Below are positions 1 through 11,529 of a stretch of 64,000 bases of DNA, piece by piece (position 1 is the stretch's first letter; each line of letters begins with the position of its first letter). Under the pieces are notes generated by a model that was not told the origin of the DNA, searched no databases, and worked only from the letters and a program-made list of their open reading frames with translations. The DNA is from Chaetorhynchus papuensis (lineage: Eukaryota > Chordata > Aves > Passeriformes > Rhipiduridae): assembly GCA_013396525.1 (NCBI GenBank), contig VWYX01000012.1, positions 1,759,233-1,823,232 of the forward strand, written 5' to 3'. Made by a program: the position numbers and the translations under genes.

Positions 1-307
1 TATAGTTGTTTCTCTCACAAACATTATTTTACATTTATCAACATTTTCCTCTGACATTGTATCACTGAGAAAAAATATCATTAAATATTCTATAAGTCTC
101 ACCTTTTTTTTTTACTATGAATAATTTGTATCGTTAGAAAACTTCAGCTCTTCCCCCGATTGTCTATGAACACATTGAACAGCAGAGTCCCCAGCATAAT
201 TCTCTGAAGGGTTTGCCTGTAAAAACTGGCTATTTATTACCTAAATGTCATTTCAGGGTATTTTATATGCTTATGAATCGATGCAATGGCTTTATTTTGT
301 ATACCAG
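1..307. other. Unannotated AT-rich sequence
   Basis: No coding signal, repeat or RNA gene is visible here. The stretch is AT-rich, has a short T run near 102-113, and leads directly into the 3' end of a CR1 fragment. Confidence 0.6.
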
Positions 308-450
308 AAAATCGTAGAATGTTAAGGGGTTGGAATGGACCTTTAAGATCATCTAGTCCCAAGCCCTCGTGCCATGGGCAGGGACATCTCCTGCTCGACC
401 AGGCTGGTCCAAGCCCTGCCCAGCCTGGCCTCGAACCGTGCCAGGGTTTG
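308..450 (-). mobile_element. CR1 LINE fragment, 5'-truncated
   Basis: Read on the plus strand, this is the reverse complement of a CR1 3' end. It starts with a degenerate copy of the ATCATAGAATG-type terminus (AATCGTAGAATG at 310-321). It continues with the family landmarks GGTTGGAATGGACC, AAGATCATCTAGTCC and CCATGGGCAGGGACA, then a diverged version of the segment equivalent to 'cca-acctggcct'. About 140 bp remain, so the element is heavily 5'-truncated, as most avian CR1 copies are. It is diverged from the usual consensus (for example GTTAAGG where GTTTGGG is expected), which suggests an old insertion. It encodes nothing functional, and the open frames across it are incidental. Confidence 0.85.
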
Positions 451-2125
451 AGCACATGCATGTTAGAACATGGGGTTTGCCCAGAAAAGTTAACAGGTGA
501 ATAATGGGCCAATTCCTTCTGCCAATGACAACAGCAAATGAAAGTTTGCAATGCATGAGTGGACAGGTGGAACTTTCAATTTTAAGGTGGAAAGACAATC
601 TCTCGGTTCATTTTTACCTTTGGTCCCTGGGAGTGGCCATGGCAGAGTAGCACATGAGCACTGGAGTGTCACAGGGCATGCAGGGTGTTCTCATCCATGG
701 GCAGGGCTCTGAGCAGTTCTCTGAATCCCTTCTGTGTACCTTCAGGCTCACAGGGCATTCCCAGTGGAAAAAATAGTAAAAAAGTCACCAAGCTGTTTAG
801 CATACTCTGTGATTTTTCTGTGAGCTGATAAGATGCTCCTTGGCTCAAGGAGACTTTTGATATATTGTAAGCCCAGTCTCACTGAGATTCAGAGTGCTTG
901 TCCCCAGAATGAAATGACTTTGTCAGTTTCATTCCAGGCTTGCACCTGGAGGACAATTTCTCAAAATCATGCAATCTATAAAGTTCATCTAGTTGTATCT
1001 GTGTGAATATTTCACATGATAAAGCACCTGTGATTTCCTTGTAATCCCAAAGCTACCCAGCTCTTTTGAACAATTGAAATCAGTCTATAAATTGAGAGCA
1101 GATATGACACAAGACCACATAAAATGACCCAGAATTCAGTGTGTTTCCCATGGACAGTTTCAGTGCTTGTGAGCTCAGGTGAAAGGAGAAAGCACAGGGC
1201 TTTCAGTGTCCCAAAATAGCTCCTGGTGTCCCCCTCGCCCTGCTCCCAGGCAGAGGAGCCCAGTCACTGCTCTCACCACGAACCCAAAGTCTGTGGCTGC
1301 TCAGCACCAGGCAGGAGCCACTGCTCCACACAGCTTCTGGTGTGACAGGTTTCACTGGGTCCAGGTTTCCTGCCTGTGTGCCAACAGCATCTCCTGCCTC
1401 CCTGCTTTCACAGAGCTATAGTAAAAGGATTCACCTAATACCCCATCCCCTGCCCCTGCCTTCTCCCTCCATCTCCAGTCAAAGACCATTCTGAGCCTGG
1501 TCTGCCTTAGCATGAAAATATATTTATTTTTCATATTGTGTTAGAGGCCTTCATCACAGACAATATTCCAGCTGTATTCCCTGCCCAGGGGTCAGACATG
1601 ATGCTCACTCCCAGGTGAGAAGGCAGGGGCCAGCAGGCACATGCAGACAGATGCGACATGAAACAGTAAAGCAACAGTCACCCACATCATAGACAGTGAT
1701 TTCATTTTTTTGCAATGAAACCTGCTAAAACCTGCAAACCAACTGATTCTTGGGTCTGTGCCTTCTTCCCCCTTATTTACTAACACAGGAGTTCCAGCAA
1801 GTGTGGGAGCCAAAAAGCTGAATTTTTTTCTGTTGACAATAGCAACATGCATCTTGCCAAGATTTTTACTACATCAAAAATATATTTTAAAAATTGGGAC
1901 TGTACGATTCAACTTCTAACCTGTTAGTTTTTGTTTGCATAGACTTTCTTTACTACCGTAAGGAAGAAGATTTACTTCACTGGAGGACTGAAAACTGTGT
2001 TTCTGTGAAATCCAGCTGCATGTAAATGAGAAAATAGCTCCTCAGGAACTGCATCCTCTCATGTGGTTAAGCAGGTGTGGAAGTTTTCCAAAAATGTTTT
2101 AGAGGCACTACTGTAAATTCAGAAT
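451..2125. other. Unique sequence, no gene seen
   Basis: I see no exon, repeat family or RNA gene. A locally GC-richer patch at about 1180-1420 gives short open frames on both strands. They have no recognisable domain and a composition (Pro, Ser, Cys) typical of chance frames in GC-rich patches. The remainder is ordinary AT-rich non-coding DNA. Confidence 0.5.
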
Positions 2126-2158
2126 TGAAATGGAAAATAATTTCCATTTCATTTGCAT
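2126..2158. promoter_or_regulatory. Perfect hairpin abutting an octamer motif
   Basis: Positions 2126-2136 (TGAAATGGAAA) and 2141-2151 (TTTCCATTTCA) are perfect inverted repeats around the 4-base loop ATAA. The right arm overlaps ATTTGCAT (2151-2158), which is exactly the reverse complement of the ATGCAAAT octamer bound by POU-family factors. The sequence shows both motifs directly. A regulatory role is inference only, since octamers occur by chance in AT-rich DNA. Confidence 0.25.
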
Positions 2159-4096
2159 GGGGGAAAAGAAGAAAAAGTTTTCTTTGAATATTCTTAATAT
2201 TATCAAAAATTTTCAATACTTTCTCCATTTAGGAGAAATATAGTCAGGTACAGGCTACAAAGAGTTGGTTACTTTGCCATGAAGAGCACAGGGGAGCCCC
2301 GGCTGTGTCAGGCCCACAGGTTAAAGTGAAGGCAGTGACAACAGTGAAAATTGTCTGTGTTTGGGCAGGGGCTTTGCAAGGACCCCAGGCAGCCCCTCTC
2401 AGGTGTGAGATAACACCGACAAGAGAGGAGTGACTGCAGCTTTTGTCTGCAGAATCACTTTTTGTGGTGCACCAGGGCCCAATCTTGTGTTGCTTAATTT
2501 CCCCTGAAGAGCCTACACCCGTCCCTACAGCCTGTTCCTCTAACAATGGCAGGAGGGCAAGGCCTGCCAGTTTAGTAACTCGTGGTGTAAAATGAGTTAT
2601 CCCCTCTTCTGTGGCTTTACAACCAAAATCTCCTTAGTCAAAAGGTACTGGTGTTGAGCACTTATAATCTGTCCACCACGTTTGGCCTGAGTTTCCCAGT
2701 TTGAAATCAGCGTTTCCTGGAGAGCAGCTACTTCTTTAGATGAAACAGATTTAAAACAATAAATACCAATACATAGATTGCCTTATCTACATCTGACATT
2801 CCTGTCACTTCTCTACGTAGATGTGATTTAACCTTGCCATCATCTATTCTCCTGAGGAGGAAATTACAGTCCATTCCTCCTTTGATCTGTCAGCTTGGAG
2901 CAGCTGGCAACTTGTCAGCACCCCTTCTGCAGATGGACATTTCACTGCTGAGAGGCAATACCCCAGCAATCTGTATGTACTCAGCCTTGACAAAATGACT
3001 TCATAATCAGTGGCCAAGGAGTTACTTTTCCCAGCACTGTTCTGTCTGAGCTTTTTTTGCAGATTCGTAGTTCACCTGCCTTCCCTTAATGCAGGATCTC
3101 TTAAGCAACCCTCCCCATTATAAAGTAGCTGTAAGTGGTGGACAGGCTGCAAGCAAAGATCAGGAAAAACAAGGTGACATCCTGTCCTATGTTGCTAAGG
3201 AAGTGGGAGTCTTAATAAAACAAGAATGTAGGTGCTGTATGCAAATCTTAATGAAATTTGTGATTTAAAATCACAACATTTTTTTTAAATGTGAGTTTCC
3301 AAGTCTCATTAACTTTGAAAAAGAGGATTCATATTCTATTTAACTAGACTTCACATTGAGCCACTTTTCATTTACAGTATATTCCTAAAGGTGGAAGCAG
3401 CAGGGAGATGAAATGACTTCATTCACTGGAATTACAGCTTTTTTATATAAAACGTTAATCATTTTATATATGACAACCTTATGCTTAATGTTGCTAGAAT
3501 ACTCCTCATAAAACATTTTTTGTGAGTGCATAGACTCCCCTACTGAGCACATAACAGCTTTCAGTAGATGTGCTAATCCAGTTTGAATATATGTAGTATT
3601 TAATCTTCATTAAGATGCTGAAGTCTATACAATGTTAATTATTCATTTTGCATGTTCCTTGCACTTTATTGTAATTCATAATTTCCTTAATGAAAACGTA
3701 GTTTTTAATTATAACTGTAAAATTTGGATGAAACCTGCCTGGTAAGAATAAGCAGATTTTTTTTTTTTAGTTTTTCTAAGATTTTAGTATAGGATGAGAA
3801 GGGGAAATTCACAGAACTGTGGACAAAATGTTGAATGAACAACGCTCAACCAAGTTTTCAACCAAGCAACATTGCCCCATCCCTCAGCACAACCCAGGGG
3901 GGCTGCAAGGATCAGCAAGGATCCTTCTACTGACATTTGCTACATGGGGAATCTCAGACCCTGAGAGCACAGGGTGAATTTTAATCCAGCATTCTTGCCT
4001 CCTTTTCATCAGCACCAAAGTGTGGTAAGATTCTACAGGCAGTGTTGTGCATATTTCTTTGAAAAGATTTCCAACAGGATAAGAAGGCTGCCACTC
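2159..4096. other. Unique sequence, no gene seen
   Basis: A GC-richer patch at about 2250-2560 gives a 100-codon open frame on the minus strand with no recognisable motif. The rest is AT-rich with no identified repeat. Nothing here is supported as a gene. Confidence 0.5.
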
Positions 4097-4097
4097 T

Positions 4098-4132
<35 letters not shown>

Positions 4133-4149
4133 CACACAAACACACACAA
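4097..4149. repeat. Interrupted (CA)n microsatellite
   Basis: About 53 bp of CA dinucleotides are broken twice by a CAAA interruption (near 4116 and 4138). This splits the array into three blocks of roughly 10, 11 and 4-5 units. The valine/cysteine-rich and threonine/histidine-rich frames that cross it are artefacts of the repeat. Interruptions usually stabilise such arrays against slippage. Confidence 0.95.
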
Positions 4150-7100
4150 ATACTAAGTAGAATCAAAAAAAGCCATTATAGTTTCAACATCCTTAAACAA
4201 AATGTATTAAAACAGATGAAAAAAATTTAGCAGAGAAATAGAAGAAAATAGGTACTGGGGGTAACTTTGAACGGAGATTAGGAGTAGAAAGCATGTCTTT
4301 TTTTCTAATATGGCAGGAAACAATTAACTTACAGTAACAATTTCAAACTGCTGCTGATTTTGATACAGAATAGTCTTTAAACTAGAGATACGTGCCAAGT
4401 TACAAATGTTCAAGGTGCTGAAATGACAGATAGTGCATTTAATTGACTATTTATATGACACAGCAGAACAGTATATTCTAGCTTCTGTGGGGTTTGTTTA
4501 ATTTTGAATAAATGTATTTGGCAAAGTACTCAAAAATGACCAGAGGGAGCACAGAATCAGACATGTGTACATTAGTAGGCAAATCATAGATGTGTGCCCT
4601 CTTTTCCTTTTCATTCTTGCTGGGGTTCTGGAGAAATAAACTCAGAAATACTTACTTAGGGTTCATATTGGCATCCAGGGAAGAGTAAAACATATATGGT
4701 CTCATAAAAGAAACCTCTGTGTCTTGGCAAGTGCGTTGTTGCAATCCTTTGCCATGCCAGATTTAAACAAACTTTTGATGAAAGCTGCTTGTGAAACCAC
4801 CAGGGAGGAAATCACATCTTTTTAGCCTGAAAGATATATTGGCAAATATGAACTGGCACACGAGATTTGATATGAGCTGCAGCTGCAGCCCCTCATCTCT
4901 CTGGAATGTCATAGTTCAGTAGCTACACACCTTTGGTCAAATGCTCTGTGGCAGATCCCAGATGACTCAAGGAATATATCCTTTCTCATTAGTTAAGTAG
5001 TCATGAAATGACCTTTAGAATAATAAAATTCTAGTTTAAAAAAAAAAAAATCTATGACTTGGGATATATCTTCCCCACCTAGAATTTGACACTTCAGCTT
5101 TGGCTTTCAGATAGAGCTACTCATCATCCGAATCCCTAAATGGGCAAAATAACCTAGTTTATGAAGGTGCCTGTTCTCCCCTGCTCACCTGGGACTTGCA
5201 GAGCCAGCCAACTCCCTTGGTCACTTATTGCCAGCGTTCAAGGGGGAGCTACATACAAAAGGCAGCAGGAGAGGCTGAGCAGAGACAGGAGTGTGGGAAA
5301 TAGGCAAGTGGATTTGTCATTTTCTTGAGTGACAATTGTGAGTGTCAGCCTGCCTGACTGTCCCTTTCATTGGGATTCATTTTTCCATGAGATCTCTGCT
5401 GCATTGATCTAAAATTGGCTGGAACCTTATCACCTCCATGATGTTTTATCAGTGGGAGATCATTACCCAAGGTTCTTTACCCTCTGGTGAGACACGTGGT
5501 GTCTCCACCCCCTGTAGCCATTTTACATTGCAGTTTTACGCATTTGAAAGGTGGTGCCTCACGAGATTTTACACACCCAGGTGTAATATCTTGCAGAGGT
5601 GATATGTTGGTTCCTTCCTCTGTTGTGTCTTGTTTATTTCAAAGTATTTCCATAAGAGAAAAGAAAGGTAACCTGTATTATCAGGATGTATGGCCGATGT
5701 GACTGGAATATGTAATTTTAAAATCTCTTTTCATAGTGGTATTAATGGTTAATATTCTTCATTTTGGAGGTTTTTGAAAAAATATCGTCATTCCTTTGGT
5801 GCTGCAGACTTTCATAAAGCTGTTGTGACATTTAAGAAATTAGCTGTGAATAAATCAAGGATCCTCTGTGGAAGTGCAGAGCAATTGGGACTGTAGTTGT
5901 CATAAGCAAATAGCAATCACTGGTGTTATTGCTTGGACTAGCTGATTTTGTGAGAGAGATTTTTAGCTTATGTGTTATATCTGAAGTATTCTGAGCAGTG
6001 AGTGCTTTTTAAAGTTAATATAAAAGCTCAGAATGAGAGTTTTAATACATTTCACTTTTTCTGTGTTCTAGAAAACTTTCTTTGTCTTAAGAGAGTTTGC
6101 AGTCCAAGTAAACAATCGCTCAAAAGAAATCGCTCAAAAGCAGAGGAATTCTCTCTCCAGTTTGAAACCACTTGTATTTTTAGAGAGAGAGAGAGAGAGG
6201 AGTTTTGCTTGTTACAGTCCAATTTACTGACAAGGAGGTACAACCTAGACAAAATGGTGTTTTTCACTAATTTTCATCTTAATGAATGTTTTGAAATCTT
6301 TTTATATGTCTTCCTTAGAACATAGTACTACTATGCTACAATTCCCACAACGGCTTAAGAGACAAATTTAAAATGCATTTTAAAAGTTTCTTTGCATAAA
6401 CCATTTTGTTTCTTCTTTAAAATTTCTCATTTGTGTATACCCTTTTCAAAGACATCTCCCATTTACTTTTGAATAGGAATTATTTTTCTCCTGGCTGTCT
6501 AGGACAGCTTCACTGCACTGACCTACTATGGTTCACTGACAATTTACAGTGTCCTATATGAGAAACAGCTAAGTCCCAAATCTCCCAAAAGGATTTATTT
6601 TTATATCATATTCAAGTGATCTATCATCTGAGACTAGCATTAGCTAAGCTGCTATTGTTTTACCTAGAGTCACACTTGATAACATTATTTTAGTCTTCAA
6701 AAGCTATAAACTACAGCTCAAATGTTTAAAACACAGTGGTAATAAACAAAATATGAGATCTACAGAAACTGAAGGGGTTTATGCCAAAAAGTTTCATGAT
6801 CCTCAAGGAAGTAGTATTTCCTTATTTAAGCTTTTTAAAGCATTTAAAAATATTTCTTTATTGACAAATACATATCTTTGTCCTGCTAAAAAATTAAATA
6901 TGTAAAAACTATACTGAAATTATGTTGAGATAACTGAAAGATTGCACGATGAGGCTTCTGCAGTCTGTGCTTGTCCTCGTACTTGTTTCAACAAGTACAT
7001 GTTTTACTGCTATGAAGTCCATTGGTTTAAAAATACACAAAATATTTGAGAAAGGATTGTGATGTATTTCAGTTGCTTTTTGTTGACTTTCATCTTTCTA

Positions 7101-8881
7101 CTTGTATTTAATCTTTAAAGCCAAATGATTGATTGACACTGGAATTCTACATTAAAATCCTGCATTCCTTGGAGGTATTGGTTCAGTTGTAATTTGGAGC
7201 TGTCCCAGGAGAGGCAGTTCAATATTACTATCTACTGGAACCCTGAAATGAACTGATAATGTCTGCTTTGTGGTGTGGTGTGTACAGTGCAGCATCACTC
7301 TGCTACCCAGATACTTGAGGTTTTTCTGTATGGATTTGAAATCCACCCTGTCTGAGAAAAGATGCAATGCAGAAGTGATGTGCTCATTGTCTTAGAAGGG
7401 CAGTGCTGCAGAGGGGTGTGGGCAACAGACTGGCCAAGAAAGAATAGAAACAGCAAGGTTGAAAGCAAAATGACTCCCTGATTTTTCAAAAATAAATTAT
7501 AAAGATAATTCAGAGAGAAAAGGAATTGAAACACCCTATCACTGCTCATGATGATAAGCGAGTCTTGAAAATAGGCCAGGAGAAACACAGTGGCTATCAT
7601 CACAAACTACATAAAAATGCCAGTTGTGTTCAACACTCCAGACTACTGTCCTGGAGGTGGGACAAAGGCAGGTGGAGATTTGCTTAAAAGTCTTTTTAAT
7701 AGGGAGGTTTGACTTTGCATGAAAGACTTTGTTAACTGAAGGAAATGATGAAATAATTCATGCTCTTTTTAGTAACATGAATAATTTGTAAATGGCTCAC
7801 TTTAAAATACATTCAACATTAAAATAACCTATATCCTCACAGTCACATACTGCATATGTCTCCTCTAGTCCATTTGGAAATATGTGTATAACCATGTGCA
7901 TAATTTGAAGTTAGGTGTCCCTGAAGTGCAGTCACCCAAAAGTACACCTAAATTGGGAATATCAGATCACAGATCTTGGGCAGACTAATGCATCACACAC
8001 ACATACAAGGGCCAGCTCAGTACAGGCCAAAATATTTTGCTTATCCAGGTCTAAATGGAAAGTACAGGATATTTAATGCAAAGGGCTCAACATTCAGGCC
8101 AGCAGTTGTGTTGGAGGGTTTCCTCAGACCAGTTTGTTTCCGTGAGCAGAACACCTGCCAGCACCACTTCAGGTGTCCTCCCAGCACAATTTGTCTGATT
8201 TAGTTCCTACACATTCTGCATTTTCTCTGCAGCACAAACCAAAGCATGAAACCAAGGATAGTTTGGACACAGACCTCAAAAGCAACTGATTCAAACAAAG
8301 TTCTGACATCAGCACTCACCAAATTAAATTGCTTCTGGTTGACCACATTTGAGGATGATGGGAAGGTTCAAAATGAGGTTTGAACTCTGGAGTTTGTCCG
8401 GTGCTCAAAATACAAGACCTTCTTCCTTGTTAACAAGGAGTTACAGATTAAAAATTTGGCAGAAATTTTACTGGCACAAAAGGGAAATGCTTTCAGAACA
8501 CACATCCAGAATGGGTGCTGTAAACCTAAGAAGCACTATTTAAACATGACATGAGATTGTCTCTTAAAACATTTCTCATATGGAGGGAATCCACAATACA
8601 GATAACTTAATGGACTGTTATTCCCCAATGAAGGACAGACACATTGACAATTGAAAAGGGCCAAATCTCCCTTTGGCTTTGTTTGTAGCTGGAACTAACT
8701 TGAGTTACCAGAAGGCAATTTCTATTGCCAGTTCCACACTCTCAGAACTGTGGAACTGCGTTGATGTGAGAGAATGCGGTTGTTGCACCTCTGTTCTCAG
8801 CCAATTTTGCAAACTAATTTTTCCTAGAAAAGAGAGTAGAAACATTTGAAAACAAACTAGGAGACAGTTTTGTTTCCAGTC
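4150..8881. other. AT-rich unique sequence with small simple repeats
   Basis: This interval contains an A13 run at 5038-5050 and a (GA)n run at 6182-6199. Open frames at about 6000-6325 and 7150-7600 are leucine/phenylalanine/serine-rich chance frames across AT-rich DNA. I recognise no exon, RNA gene or transposon. Confidence 0.5.
6182..6199. repeat. Short (GA)n run
   Basis: An 18-bp purine run of alternating AG encodes Arg-Glu repeats in one frame and Ser-Leu repeats on the opposite strand, so frames crossing it are not evidence of a gene. Confidence 0.9.
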
Positions 8882-8897
8882 TTTTTTTTTTTTTTTT
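8882..8897. repeat. T16 homopolymer
   Basis: An uninterrupted run of 16 T. On the minus strand it could be an old poly(A) tail, but no retrogene body or target-site duplication is evident beside it. Confidence 0.85.
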
Positions 8898-9833
8898 GGT
8901 CAGGACAGGTACTCTTTGTAAACAATTTAAAAAGTTCTTACTTGCACCAGCTTGTGCTCAGCAGGTATTTGCTTTCAACAATGACTTGAACTTTAATAAG
9001 CTCATACCCATACTTTGTGCTGGGTTGCTTCCAGAGATGAAAGCTTAGGATTAAAATAGCAAAGCAAATCACAGGATTTTAACTGCCATCCAGAAGCAAA
9101 TTTAAAGTTTTGTTAGAATGGTTTCTGTGTTACTTTTTTTTTATTACAAAGAAAATAATGGTTTGCTTTCATTTCCTCAACACTGTTCTTTTATTCCAGA
9201 ACTTCCTTTATTTACTTTTTTTTTCTGTTCTTTTGGTGTGTTTTATTTTTGGAGCAGGATATGGGGTTCATTAGCAATGTGCACATTGGAAGACTGTTCA
9301 TACACTGCATATTCTCTGAACATCTACCTGGATTACAAAACTCTGCCACCTGTGCAATGTTCTGCACAACACAAGTTACAGACACATGCTCACCATGCTT
9401 CAGCATTGCTGGCAAAGCTGTTCTGTTAACATTAATATAACCATTTAGATTTAGCATCCTGTTGAAAATAGCTGTCACTGCCCAGCTTTGAAGCACAGGC
9501 AAAACCAGAAGCAGAAGGGCCACACTGACACCTGATTAAGCAGAGGTAAATTCATGAATTTCTGCTTCTCTGCAGTTTTTACCCACTGAAATGAAGGTCC
9601 AAATAAGTACTTGCATATTCTTTGGAAGTACTGGTATTCAAGTGACCAAAACCAGCAAGATTTGGCTGACATTGTCAGGGAAATTGGTTTGGATTCTTTT
9701 TAGTAAGTTTGAATAACTTCTTTACCATAATTAATCTTTAAGATCCTACTGATAGTGATAGATTATGCATGTACCTGAAAGTAGAAAATATAGCAAAAAA
9801 GTAAACAATTTAAAAATATTTGTGTGAGTTTTC

Positions 9834-9871
9834 TTGGGTTTGGTTGGGTTTGGTTGTTTTGGTTTGGTTTT
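9834..9871. repeat. G/T-only tract
   Basis: Thirty-eight bases contain only G and T, built from irregular GGGTTT/GGTTT units. It resembles other G/T tracts in this window (14149-14218, 20741-20860, 50442-50489, 58836-58873). It is not the vertebrate telomere unit (TTAGGG). Confidence 0.8.
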
Positions 9872-10097
9872 AACAAGTATTTAGTTTGAACTAACATTTG
9901 AAACCGTATTTTGGAGGTTACTGTATGTGATTGCCTGTTTGAAGTAAACTGTAGTAGAATGACATTGAAATATGCTATTAGCATCATACTTCTAAAATTA
10001 TAATCTTATTCTGTTTGCTAAGGAGATTGAACTAAATACTCAATACTGAGCGTTCAGTAATACTGAACTAATACTAAATACCGTCTGATGTAGTACC

Positions 10098-10214
10098 GTA
10101 GTTATAATAGTTAAATGCGTACAGGGTGCTGCTGTTTGATACATTCTATTTACATTCAGTTCCATCCCTGTTTCTAAGGACCAGAGTAATTTGGAAACAG
10201 TCAGGGAAACTTTT
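10098..10214 (+). repeat. 117-bp duplicated segment, copy 1
   Basis: This segment recurs in the same orientation at 11413-11529 with three single-base differences (all A/G) and no internal gap, about 97% identity. Shared landmarks include ACAGGGTGCTGCTGTTTGAT and CCATCCCTGTTTCTAAGGAC. Copy boundaries were read by eye: homology begins at GTAGTTAT and ends at AAACTTTT. It matches no repeat family I know, so it may be a recent local duplication, a low-copy element or an assembly effect. Confidence 0.9.
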
Positions 10215-10379
10215 GTACTGGAAAAAATTTTTCTTACTACTAATACATATTGATAGGTAAGAAATAGAGCAGTTAACTGGAACATATGGTTGGCGTCGTT
10301 AAAAGAGTCCTATTTCCATGCCAAAAAGTTACTGAATACAGCTGTAAAGGACTTGTTAATTGTGGCCACCCTCAAAGGA

Positions 10380-10700
10380 ACTGATCATTACGGCTCCCGT
10401 GCCTCTCCCAGCTGCGCTGCATGAGGGATATTTGTGTGAGGGATTGGTGGGGAAGGGTCTGATACTCGTTAAACGCAATCCGGGTGTGTGCAGAGCTCTG
10501 AACTTTCACACTTTGAGGTTACTTTTTGTGGCAGGACTGGCTGATCCCTTTCCAGCGCAGAGGCACTGCAGGAGTCTGAGGTGAGCGCTGGAGTTTGCTG
10601 TTGTTGGGGGTTCCTCAGCCTGAGCAGGGATGTGTGAACTGGCTGGAACCCCTCTGGAAGAGGCCGCGGCCCAGGGGCTTTCTCCGACAGGTTGTAAATG
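10380..10700 (+). promoter_or_regulatory. Small CpG-richer block with splice-donor-like site
   Basis: This block is richer in G+C than its surroundings and holds about eleven CpG dinucleotides, in a neighbourhood where CpG is otherwise rare. At 10580/10581 the sequence CTGAG|GTGAGC fits a vertebrate 5' splice donor very well. A first exon transcribed to the right and ending at 10580 is therefore possible. No clear TATA box or conserved protein is visible, and the 74-codon open frame at 10360-10584 has no recognisable motif. The block lies between the two copies of the 117-bp duplication. This is inference; it could equally be a fragment of old mobile DNA. Confidence 0.25.
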
Positions 10701-11412
10701 AATCAATGGCTTGATCCAGTGGTGTGCTGGTTGTGTGAGTGTGTGGGACAAGCTGGCTCTGTGCAACCACTGCTGGTGAGCTGAGCCCCGGCACTGATGG
10801 GCCGTTTTGGAGGTGGGAGGTTTAACCATGATGATGGGTTAGATATGCTCAACTTGCATAGAGGTACAGGTGTTACATATGAAAAATATGAGCCTGGGTA
10901 GATTTACGCAATGATAACTTAAAATGTTTATTTCTCCACAAACACTTTTAAACTTCCCCTTACTCTCACCTTACCCTTCCTGATAGTATCATTTTTAGGA
11001 ACACAAAAAGACTTAGATGAGCGGTTTCCAGAGCTAATATCAATTTGAATCAAAGGTAGGGAGTTGTCTTTAAATCCACAGAAAGAAATTCTTCAATGTC
11101 TAATGTTTTTAGCAATTTTTTTTAATTCGGATTTTTTTTTGCAATGAAGATATGCATAATAGAGAGGTTAAGATCTTTAACATGGAAATGAACTAAAAAG
11201 AAGACATTTTACTCTCTCTGAATTTGCATTACGTAATTGTATTTTAATGAATTAACTGCATTTCGTAGACCTAAAATTAATGTGAAACTAATAGCTGAAC
11301 CCTTCCCCCATGGTGTTCTCAATGTGGGCTCAAAGCAACACTCTCTTACCTACAAATTATATTCTTGGTTTCAATGGTGAAAGGATACTGCTTGCAATAA
11401 CAAAAAATACGA
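10701..11412. other. Spacer between duplicated copies, no gene seen
   Basis: The GC-richer character fades after about 10830 and ordinary AT-rich sequence follows. There is no recognisable element until the second duplicated copy. Confidence 0.5.
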
Positions 11413-11529
11413 GTAGTTATAGTAGTTAAATGCATACAGGGTGCTGCTGTTTGATACATTCTATTTACATTCAGTTCCATCCCTGTTTCTAAGGACCAGA
11501 GTAATTTGGAAACAATCAGGGAAACTTTT
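11413..11529 (+). repeat. 117-bp duplicated segment, copy 2
   Basis: Direct copy of 10098-10214, differing at three positions. The flanks on both sides are unrelated to those of copy 1, so the duplicated unit is the 117 bp itself and not part of a longer tandem array. Confidence 0.9.

Noticed and set aside
1179..1421. 80-codon plus-strand open frame in a GC-richer patch
   Set aside because: Pro/Ser/Cys-rich with no domain and no clear splice context; typical of chance frames.
3884..4166. Open frames rich in Val/Cys or Thr/His on both strands
   Set aside because: Produced by the (CA)n microsatellite.
6002..6325. 107-codon plus-strand frame
   Set aside because: Phe/Leu/Asn-rich, crosses a (GA)n run, and has an overlapping opposite-strand frame; no domain.
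9834..9871. Telomere-like G/T repeat
   Set aside because: Units are GGTTT/GGGTTT without the TTAGGG vertebrate motif; treated as simple repeat, not an interstitial telomere.
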